Shown here: piece by piece, positions 49,178 to 56,555 of the stretch
Numbering within the stretch: the stretch's first letter is position 1
How the letters are laid out: every line of letters starts with the position of its first letter
Source of the DNA: Desulfonatronovibrio sp.
Lineage (GTDB): Bacteria; Desulfobacterota; Desulfovibrionia; Desulfovibrionales; Desulfonatronovibrionaceae
Reading direction: 5' to 3'
Length of the DNA: 56,555 bases
NCBI GenBank assembly: GCA_003557865.1
Contig: PWNK01000060.1
Coordinates: 1 to 56,555, forward strand
Translations under genes and position numbers: made by a program
The notes under the pieces: generated by a model
Database searches by the model: none
Told to the model about the DNA's origin: nothing
What the model saw: only the letters and a program-made list of their open reading frames with translations

Positions 49178-49226
49178 AGCTGCCCGGGGAATCATGACCA
49201 TAAAACTCCCCGGGAAGAAGGCAGCT
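49178..49226. terminator. Composite hairpin just downstream of selD
   Basis: AGCTG + CCCGGGGA (49183-49190) ... TCCCCGGG (49207-49214) ... CAGCT (49222-49226); no clear U-tract. Confidence 0.4.
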
Positions 49227-49239
49227 GGCCATGGTTGGT

Positions 49240-50283
49240 TTATTCAAAGAATATTTTTTCTGACGGATCCTGGACGACCTCACCTATCAAGGCACAGTCG
49301 CTCAGGCCGCGGGCGTCAAGTTCAGACAAAAGGGCTTCAGACTGGGAAGATGAACAACAAATTAGAAGTCCTCCGGATGTTTGAGGATCAAACACTACAT
49401 CCCTGTAAACAGCGGAAATCCGGGGTGAAAACCTGGTCATGCACTCTCTGTATTCCCTGTTTTTGTGTGCTCCAGCAGGAACTATGCCCATAGAGCCGAA
49501 CTCAAGGGCCTCGGGTATGACCGGAATGTTGGAGCTGACAATTGCCAGGCTTTTTCCAGATCCCTGGACCATTTCTGCCAAATGCCCCCCAAGGCCAAAG
49601 CCGGTGACATCCGTGCAGGCATGCACATCATAGGCCTGCATTATGCTCCCGGCGACGTTGTTCAACTGAGCCATGAGCCTGGTGACTTTTTCAATGAGCT
49701 CAGGGGTCGCCAGCCCACCCTTTATAGCCGTGTTCACAATCCCGGTTCCCAGCGGTTTGGTTAAAATCAGAGCGTCTCCTTCAACCAGGCTACTTTTTCT
49801 CAATAATTTGGCGGGGTGTACAAAGCCGGTTACTGAAAGTCCGTATTTCAGCTCCTTGTCTTCAACGCTGTGCCCGCCCACAAGGACCGCCCCGGCCTCT
49901 CTGATTTTTTCAATACCGCCTAGAAGAATCTGGCGCAGGACTTCAATGTCCATCTCGCCCAAGGGAAAACCAACCAGGTTCATAGCGGTCTTGGGCTGGC
50001 CGCCCATGGCATAGACATCGCTCAGGGCGTTGGCAGCTGCAATCTGCCCGAACCAGTATGGGTCATCGACGATGGGGGTAAAAAAATCAACGGTCTGAAT
50101 CAGGGCAAGGTCAGGGGAGACCTGGTACACTCCGGCGTCATCTGCCCTGTCCAGCCCTACGATGAGGTTGCTGTCTGTGGGGAACTCAATCCCCTTAAGC
50201 ACGGCATCCAGGTCCCCTGGAGGTATTTTTGAAGCTCAGCCGGCACCTTTGACGGTTTCAGTGAGACGTTTAGGTATATTCAT
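49240..50283 (-). CDS. selD: Selenide, water dikinase as a selenoprotein (in-frame UGA at 50236..50238 read as Sec16)
   Basis: ORF track starts at 50202 because of a UGA. Extended frame from ATG 50283: MNIPKRLTETVKGAG-U-ASKIPPGDLDAVLKGIEFPTDSNLIVGLDRADDAGVYQ...; downstream SelD motifs ANALSDVYAMGG and GGHSVED. Confidence 0.93.
50207..50221 (-). promoter_or_regulatory. Candidate bacterial SECIS apical hairpin in selD mRNA
   Basis: Sense strand UCCAGG-GGA-CCUGGA; loop begins 20 nt after the UGA, with G in the first loop positions. Confidence 0.6.
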
Positions 50284-50486
50284 TGTTTTCAGTCCGGTAA
50301 TAGATTGAGGGGATCAATCAACGCCCTGTATTTGGAGCTGTGGGCTGCTCTGAAAACCACCTTCGCAGTGGAGGCGTTTTATTTGCACAATGGCATGCAA
50401 GATGATCAATTTCCAATAGATAATATCAATATCATTGCTTGCATTTGATAGGCTTTTTAGATGGGATGCTGTGAAGCATGTTTGCA

Positions 50487-50524
50487 ACAGGGCGGAGATT
50501 GTAGAAGATTCTTCTCCGCCCTGT
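50487..50524 (-). terminator. Inverted repeat downstream of lon
   Basis: ACAGGGCGGAGA (50487-50498) / TCTCCGCCCTGT (50513-50524), 12-bp perfect arms, just after the lon stop on the minus strand. Confidence 0.6.
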
Positions 50525-50532
50525 GGTAATCA

Positions 50533-52983
50533 TTACTGCGCCTGCTGCCTGAACTCATCCTTCATCAGCTTGCAGGATACTGGAAGACAGGACTCTTTTC
50601 CGCAGAAAAGCTCCTCGGGAGTCGTTCCCAGAATAGCTTCCGAGAGCACGTCGTCCATGTGCTTCACAGACACAATCTCCATGCCCTTGAGAACATTATC
50701 CGGGACTTCTTCCAGATCCTTTTCATTGCCGTCAGGAATAAGAACCTTGGTTATCTGGGCCCTTCTGGCAGCCAGAAGCTTTTCCCGAAGACCACCTATG
50801 GGCAGAACCCGGCCCCTCAGGGTAATTTCTCCGGTCATGGCCAGGTCGTTGTGCACCGGAAGATTTAGCAGGGCAGATATAAGGCTCGTGGCCAGGGTTA
50901 CCCCAGCTGAAGGACCGTCCTTGGGGGTTGCTCCTTCCGGAACATGGACATGAATGTCCACCTCTTTATAGAATTCCGGCCTCAGGCCAAAGACATCCGA
51001 CCTGGAACGAAGATAGCTCAGTGCGGCCCTGGCGCTTTCCTGCATCACTTCACCAAGCTTCCCGGTTATTTCAACCTTGCCTGATCCAGGCATTATAGCC
51101 ACCTCAACCAGCAGGATCTCTCCTCCAACTTCAGTCCAGGCAAGCCCGTTGGCAACACCGACCAGAGGCTTGTCTTCTCGCTCACCATGCCTGATTTTCG
51201 GCACACCAAGATAAGAGCCGATGCTGGTCTTGGTGATCAGGACCTTTTTGTCTTTGTCCTGAGCATTTTCGACCTGCCTTTTTGCCACCTTGCGGCATAT
51301 TGAGGCGATTTCCCGTTCAAGATTTCTCACCCCGGCTTCCCTGGTGTACTTTCTGATTATTTCATTGATAGCCCCTTCTGAAAACGATACCTTATCAGGA
51401 TCCAGACCATGAAATTTAAACTGCTTAGGGCAGAGGTAGTCTTTGGCGATTTTATTTTTTTCAGTCTCCAGGTATCCGGGAAGCTTGATTATCTCCATCC
51501 TGTCCTGGAGCGGCAGTGGAATGGTGTGCAGATAGTTGGCCGTGGTAATAAAAAAGATGTTGGACAGATCATAGTCCAAATCCAGATAATGATCATTAAA
51601 CGCGTAGTTTTGTTCAGGATCTAATACTTCCAGCAAAGCAGAAGAAGGATCACCACGGAAATCGGTGCTCATTTTATCAACTTCATCGAGACAGAATACT
51701 GGATTGTTGGTTTTAACCCTTTTCAGGCTCTGAATAATTTTGCCAGGCATTGCTCCAACATAGGTCCTTCGGTGTCCGCGTATTTCTGCTTCATCGCGAA
51801 CACCCCCCAGGGACAGCCTTATGAATTCCCTGCCAGTAGCCCTGGCCACTGATTTGGCCAAAGAAGTTTTCCCCACCCCCGGGGGCCCAACCAGGCACAG
51901 AATCGGACCGCGCATTTTATCCACCAGGCTTTGTACCGCAAGGTATTCCAGAATGCGCTGCTTAGGCTTTTCCAGACCATAATGATCATCGTCAAGAATC
52001 TTTTCTGCTGCGGGCAGGTCAGTTTCTGTAGTTTTGAGTTCGTTCCAGGGCAGCGATAGAATCCAGTCAATATAGTTAAGCAGAACGCTGTATTCGCCGG
52101 CATTGGGGGGCATGGTCCTTAGTTTTTTCAACTCTTCCAGAGCCTTGTCTCTGGCATGTTCAGGCATGTTCTTTTCTTGAATCTTTTCCTGCAGATGATC
52201 CAGTTCAGCTTTGGGATCATGCTCACGACCCATTTCTTTGTGGATCGCCTTTAGCTGCTCTGCGAGATAGTAGTCGCGCTGATTCTTTTCCATTTGCTTT
52301 TTGACCCTGGACTTGATTTTCTTCTCCAGGGAAAATACTTCTATCTCTCCCTGCAGATGCGCGTAAGCCATCTGCAGCCGTTTAAAAGGGTCAAGCTGCT
52401 CCAGGACGCTTTGCTTGTCTTGAAAATCAACCTTCAGATGGGGCATCACCGCATCAGCAATCGCCCCGGGGCTGGTCAGGCTGAGGATGGACAAGACAGT
52501 CTCCTTGGCTATCCTGGTATTGATTTTACCATACTCGTCCAACGCCTGGTGGACAGCCCTTACCAGAGCTTCTGATTCCGGGCTGGACAAATCATCCTCT
52601 GTTATGACCTGTGCGGAAGCAATGGGCACTTCCACGGAAAAATCAACCGTTTCAGGATCTATAACTGCCCGCTGCAGGCCTTCAAATAGAACCTTTATGG
52701 TCCCGTCCGGAAGCCTGAACATTTGAAGGATTCTGGCAATGCATCCGAACGTGTAGACACTCTTGGAGTCAGGTTTTTCAATTTTTGGCTCTTTCTGTGT
52801 TACCAGGAAAATCTTTTTATCATAGCTGTTAAGCGCTGTTTCAATGGCTTTAATGGAAGCATCCCGTCCCACCAGAAGGGGAATAATGGCCTTGGGAAAC
52901 ATCACAACTTCCCTGAGGGTCATCAGTGGGAGGTCCTGGTTTTCTGAACTGAAACCTTTGGATATTTTTGATCTTTTAAGCAT
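50533..52983 (-). CDS. lon: ATP-dependent protease La
   Basis: [54 protein letters not shown], and catalytic region [19 protein letters not shown]. Confidence 0.96.
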   Translation of the reverse strand: MLKRSKISKGFSSENQDLPLMTLREVVMFPKAIIPLLVGRDASIKAIETALNSYDKKIFLVTQKEPKIEKPDSKSVYTFGCIARILQMFRLPDGTIKVLFEGLQRAVIDPETVDFSVEVPIASAQVITEDDLSSPESEALVRAVHQALDEYGKINTRIAKETVLSILSLTSPGAIADAVMPHLKVDFQDKQSVLEQLDPFKRLQMAYAHLQGEIEVFSLEKKIKSRVKKQMEKNQRDYYLAEQLKAIHKEMGREHDPKAELDHLQEKIQEKNMPEHARDKALEELKKLRTMPPNAGEYSVLLNYIDWILSLPWNELKTTETDLPAAEKILDDDHYGLEKPKQRILEYLAVQSLVDKMRGPILCLVGPPGVGKTSLAKSVARATGREFIRLSLGGVRDEAEIRGHRRTYVGAMPGKIIQSLKRVKTNNPVFCLDEVDKMSTDFRGDPSSALLEVLDPEQNYAFNDHYLDLDYDLSNIFFITTANYLHTIPLPLQDRMEIIKLPGYLETEKNKIAKDYLCPKQFKFHGLDPDKVSFSEGAINEIIRKYTREAGVRNLEREIASICRKVAKRQVENAQDKDKKVLITKTSIGSYLGVPKIRHGEREDKPLVGVANGLAWTEVGGEILLVEVAIMPGSGKVEITGKLGEVMQESARAALSYLRSRSDVFGLRPEFYKEVDIHVHVPEGATPKDGPSAGVTLATSLISALLNLPVHNDLAMTGEITLRGRVLPIGGLREKLLAARRAQITKVLIPDGNEKDLEEVPDNVLKGMEIVSVKHMDDVLSEAILGTTPEELFCGKESCLPVSCKLMKDEFRQQAQ

Positions 52984-53190
52984 AGGTGTTCACCTTGGTA
53001 TTATTATTGAATAAAATATTTGGGTACATGGTTAATACAATTTGATCTTCATAGCACCGTGATTAAGTTTAAGCTAATCACTGCAAGATACATTGGCAAC
53101 CACAAAGATGACGACGCTTTGATTAATGGCAGCCGAACCAGACACTGAAGCTTTCCCCTGATAAAAAGGCAAGGGAAACAACAACAGGGC

Positions 53191-53733
53191 TTAAGCCTGA
53201 TACAAAGAAGCATCTTTGTCACCCGGCCAGCCCTCAAGAAACAAAAGCATTTTTTTCATCTCAATGCCGGAGGAGAATCCTCCCAGCATGCCGCTGGAGG
53301 TCAAGACCCTGTGACAGGGGACAATAAGCGGCCAGGGATTACTTCCCACTGCTTGGCCAACAGCCCTGGCCGCCCCGGGGAAACCGGCCATGCGGGCCAG
53401 TTCTTTGTAGGAGGTAGTATGCCCGTGCCCAATTTGATCCATAAGCGTTTTAAGTACAGACCTTTGAAAAGCTGAGGTTATCACTGCCCAGTCCAACGGG
53501 AGGTTGTCCCAGTCTGGGTTTTTTCCGCGGACGTGGCGCTCCAGGGCCGCGTGAATAATTCTGGAGTACCTATTGATGCAATCTCCTGAACTTTTTTTTG
53601 TCTTTCCAGGACCCAGCTCAACCCTGTGCAGCAGTCCGTCCCGCCACCAGCAAAGCATGGAATAGTGTTCGTTGGCAAAGAGTTCAGGAGCAAGGTTAAG
53701 AGTTGATTTATTGAGCTGGCCAGAGTTATTCAT
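53191..53733 (-). CDS. ogt: Methylated-DNA-[protein]-cysteine S-methyltransferase
   Basis: [56 protein letters not shown] (PCHR active site). Confidence 0.93.
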   Translation of the reverse strand: MNNSGQLNKSTLNLAPELFANEHYSMLCWWRDGLLHRVELGPGKTKKSSGDCINRYSRIIHAALERHVRGKNPDWDNLPLDWAVITSAFQRSVLKTLMDQIGHGHTTSYKELARMAGFPGAARAVGQAVGSNPWPLIVPCHRVLTSSGMLGGFSSGIEMKKMLLFLEGWPGDKDASLYQA

Positions 53734-53990
53734 AAGTACAAGTAAAAGCTGGTGGTTAAGAGCAGGTTACTGATTGAGGCTTTATTGCCATGCATTGACG
53801 GTCTTTACAGACTCAGAAAAACTTTATAAAGTAAGAAACCGCGTGTTGGCTAGACAGCTCCGGGTACCAATGACTTTTTATTTCGGCGTTCAGGAAAATT
53901 TTCTTTACTTTTTTTCCATCTAACCATTTAATAGTTAAAAGTCCGCGCAAGATTACAACCCTTAATTAATAATCGGCGTTAGGAGCAATT

Positions 53991-54158
53991 ATGAATATCC
54001 CATACTTCAGAGGCATTATCATGGGAGGGACTGTTGGTCTCACTGCCAGCCTGGTTTTCGGCATCGAACCCTTAAGATCTCTGGTTTTAGGAGTTCTGTG
54101 CGGACTGCTTGCTGTTGCCACCAAAGTTGCAATAAACAGGAACACCAAGCAGGAATAG
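53991..54158 (+). CDS. Small membrane-type protein, 55 aa (absent from the ORF track)
   Basis: AGGAG at 53981-53985, then ATG: MNIPYFRGIIMGGTVGLTASLVFGIEPLRSLVLGVLCGLLAVATKVAINRNTKQE. Confidence 0.6.
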   Translation: MNIPYFRGIIMGGTVGLTASLVFGIEPLRSLVLGVLCGLLAVATKVAINRNTKQE

Positions 54159-54207
54159 AGCATATAAACTTAACCCCTGCACCAGTTGTAATTCCTAAGC
54201 ACTGTTT

Positions 54208-55335
54208 TTAATAATCACCATGCCTTCCCTGAATCTTTTCTTCAAGACGCAGAGCAATTAAGGGCAGCAGAAAACTGAAAGCTTTATCAGCCAGAAAGGG
54301 TGGCAGCCCCAAAGTCAGCTTTCTCAGCAACAACCTTTTTCGCATGCTGCTGATTATCTTTCCTAAATACCCGGCATACAAATCAACGCATGCATGAGCA
54401 ATGCCCTTGGATTCCAACACCGCTCGAGCGGCCATGTTGCCTGAAGCATGAGCAAAATAGATTCCTTCTCCCAGGAGCGGCTCAGCCAGTCCCGCAGCAT
54501 CCCCCACAAGAAGCACATTCCTGTAGCCCGGTCTTGGCTCATAGTCACCGTAAGGCAGCAAACTGGCCTGGATTTTCATCTGATTCTTATCTGCAACTCC
54601 GTAGCTTTTGAGAAGATAGAGCAGCCTTTGCTTCAGCAGTCTTCCATCTTTTTGCTTTGCTGAGCAAATGCCGACAGCTTGTACCTTACTGCAGGGGAAG
54701 GACCAGGCATAGCCATCCTTTATCAGCCCGAGAATCAGCTCAGGGCTGTCACTAAAACTTCCATAAACCTTGGGAACAAAGGTCTCCACAGCCAGGGCTG
54801 CATATCCTGACCTGGGAGGGGATACTACTTTTTTTCGGGCCAATTCCAAGCGCACTCGACTCCCGGCGCCATCAGCGGCAAGGATGAACTTCCCCCGGTA
54901 GGTGTTTCCGGATGAGGTAACCACAGTGCAACCTGAAAAATCAACTTTTGCCGCTTTTTCAACTTTCAGCTGAACTCCCTCCTGGATGGCACTTTTTATC
55001 CACAGGAAATCATACTTTTCACGGTTGATAAGAACAAACGGATGCCTTGCCCTGGCGGTGTGCAGGTTTCTGTTTTCTGTTTTTATCAGGTAGGTCAGGC
55101 ACTGGTTTTCAATAATTCCTTCCTGCTCCAGTTGAGAATAAAAGCCTGGATGGATTTCTTCAGCCAGTTCAATTGTTTTTCTGGTAATCATTCCTCCGCA
55201 AAGCTTGAACCTGGGCATGGATTTTTTTTCCAGGAGAAGGACATTTAATCCTCTGCGGGCAAGATTCAGGCCAGCGGTAGCTCCTGCGGGACCTCCTCCG
55301 ATTATGATTACATCATATATTTTTCCCATAAACAA
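54208..55335 (-). CDS. Geranylgeranyl reductase family FAD-dependent oxidoreductase
   Basis: YDVIIIGGGPAGATAGLNLARRGLNVLLLEKK, FILAADGAGSRVR and GRNVLLVGDAAGLAEPLLGEGIYFA-type motifs. Confidence 0.88.
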   Translation of the reverse strand: MFMGKIYDVIIIGGGPAGATAGLNLARRGLNVLLLEKKSMPRFKLCGGMITRKTIELAEEIHPGFYSQLEQEGIIENQCLTYLIKTENRNLHTARARHPFVLINREKYDFLWIKSAIQEGVQLKVEKAAKVDFSGCTVVTSSGNTYRGKFILAADGAGSRVRLELARKKVVSPPRSGYAALAVETFVPKVYGSFSDSPELILGLIKDGYAWSFPCSKVQAVGICSAKQKDGRLLKQRLLYLLKSYGVADKNQMKIQASLLPYGDYEPRPGYRNVLLVGDAAGLAEPLLGEGIYFAHASGNMAARAVLESKGIAHACVDLYAGYLGKIISSMRKRLLLRKLTLGLPPFLADKAFSFLLPLIALRLEEKIQGRHGDY

Positions 55336-55373
55336 AGATATTACCTTGAAAGGTCAATGATTTATCCAACAGA

Positions 55374-55402
55374 TTTGGCAAAAAATACTATTTTTTGCCA
55401 AA
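55374..55402. promoter_or_regulatory. 29-bp perfect dyad, candidate operator
   Basis: TTTGGCAAAAAATA-C-TATTTTTTGCCAAA, about 40 bp upstream of the FAD-reductase start. Confidence 0.6.
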
Positions 55403-55731
55403 GCCTGAAGCATCCTGCCCCTTTTGATTAAAAAATTAGGCGCAGGATTCTCGTCCCATCAGTCTTGTGCCTTTAAAAGCTGACAATCAAACCAAAATGT
55501 AGCACAAAGCTTGAGCAGAAGCAAAGGAAATTCAACGCTGCACCCGGCACCTCTTTTCGGATTGATAAGCCTGATGTGCTCGAATTCTCCCTGCTCTTCA
55601 AGCTGTTCAGAAACGACCCCATCCTCATCCAGTCAGCACCTGGAGCATTCTTGTCCATCCCCCTTAATTTTTTACAGAAAATCTTTTCTTGTTTTTTCAT
55701 TTCTTTTCTTCTAAACAATCATCAGACTTAA

Positions 55732-55747
55732 TGTTTCACGTGAAACA
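55732..55747. promoter_or_regulatory. parS centromere site
   Basis: TGTTTCACGTGAAACA, an exact match to the canonical chromosomal parS palindrome, about 30 bp upstream of parA. Confidence 0.93.
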
Positions 55748-55774
55748 TTTTACGGGAGCACAAAGGGGAACAAA

Positions 55775-56542
55775 TTGAATAATGTTATAGTCATTGCCAA
55801 TCAAAAAGGCGGTGTAGGCAAAACCACAACCGCAATCAATCTTGCGGCCTCTCTTGCGGTTATGGAAAAAAAGGTGCTGCTGATTGATTGCGATGCCCAG
55901 GCCAACGCAACAAGCGGGCTGGGGCTGGACAAAAACAGCGTTGGCCAGGGACTTTACCAGGGTCTTTGCGGGTCGACTGAATTTCAGGATCTTGTCCTTG
56001 ATACAGAGCTGAAATACCTGAAAATAATCCCGTCAACCCAAGACCTGGTGGGCGCTGAAGTCGAGATGATAAACAGGGAAAACAGGGAGTATTACTTGTA
56101 CAATCTTATAAAAGACAATGTGTCGCAGTATGAATATGTACTTCTAGACTGCCCTCCCTCATTGGGCATTGTCACAGTGAACGCCCTTTGCGCTGCAAAG
56201 TGGCTTCTGATTCCTTTGCAGTGCGAATACTACGCCCTGGAAGGGGTTGCCCACTTATTCAGGACTTACGAACTAATAAAGAAAAGACTGAACACGGAGC
56301 TGGAACTCCTGGGAGTGGTACTTACCATGTTTGACAAGAGAAACAGGCTCTCTCATCAGGTTTCTGAGGAAGCAAGATCTCATTTCCAGCATAAGGTCTT
56401 AAGAACAGTAATCCCACGTAACGTAAGGCTGTCCGAAGCACCTAGCCACGGCAAACCTGTTCTGACATATGATATCAGGTCTACAGGATCCCACGCCTAC
56501 CTGGAGCTGTCCCGAGAGCTGGTCAAAAAATGCGGACATTGA
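55775..56542 (+). CDS. parA: Chromosome partitioning ATPase ParA/Soj (TTG start)
   Basis: [25 protein letters not shown] and [16 protein letters not shown]. Confidence 0.95.
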   Translation: MNNVIVIANQKGGVGKTTTAINLAASLAVMEKKVLLIDCDAQANATSGLGLDKNSVGQGLYQGLCGSTEFQDLVLDTELKYLKIIPSTQDLVGAEVEMINRENREYYLYNLIKDNVSQYEYVLLDCPPSLGIVTVNALCAAKWLLIPLQCEYYALEGVAHLFRTYELIKKRLNTELELLGVVLTMFDKRNRLSHQVSEEARSHFQHKVLRTVIPRNVRLSEAPSHGKPVLTYDIRSTGSHAYLELSRELVKKCGH

Positions 56543-56555
56543 TCCCCTGCTGTAA

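Noticed and set aside
53966-54163. Minus-strand 65-aa ORF
   Set aside because: The plus-strand 53991..54158 frame has a better RBS and membrane-protein composition.
55473-55718. 81-aa minus-strand ORF near parS
   Set aside because: No RBS or motif support that I could confirm; left unannotated.
1-56555. CRISPR arrays, tRNA/rRNA genes, prophage or toxin-antitoxin modules
   Set aside because: None recognised by reading the sequence; no regularly spaced repeats or tRNA T-loop motifs were noticed, although tRNAscan/CRISPR software was not available.

Overview
The window is mostly a dense core-genome segment of a bacterial chromosome. The taxon is inferred from gene content and protein flavour: probably a sulfate-reducing Desulfovibrionales-like deltaproteobacterium. 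About 50 CDS are supported, including cpoB/ybgF (partial), a NIL-ferredoxin, an OmpA/vWA protein, gpsA, dppBC-like permeases, recN, pyrK-pyrD, rlmN, hisI-hisG, lptF-lptG, engB, aroQ-efp-ftsK, comEC, panC-panD, metK, a heme-MCP with a tetraheme cytochrome, three hsp20 genes, cvpA, mazG, cmk, hisC, pilMNOPQ, uspA, a fusA paralogue, selD, lon, ogt, an FAD reductase, and parS-parA. No CRISPR array, tRNA, rRNA, prophage or obvious defence island was seen. The strongest non-routine observations are: (1) selD (complement 49240..50283) is truncated in the ORF track because it has an in-frame UGA at the catalytic Cys/Sec position (VKGAG-U-ASK), followed by a plausible bacterial SECIS hairpin; (2) hisC (complement 39167..40270) is split by one in-frame TAA with a fully conserved frame on both sides; (3) a 151-153 bp MITE-like element at 691..843 has 26-bp perfect terminal inverted repeats and an 8-9 bp target duplication; (4) a chemoreceptor with a CxxCH heme motif lies downstream of a tetraheme cytochrome; (5) there is a 29-bp perfect dyad upstream of the FAD reductase, a consensus parS next to parA, and a parS-like palindrome about 52 kb away with the central CG swapped to GC; (6) a 55-aa membrane-type small ORF is missing from the ORF track. 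I did not identify a wholly new multi-gene system.
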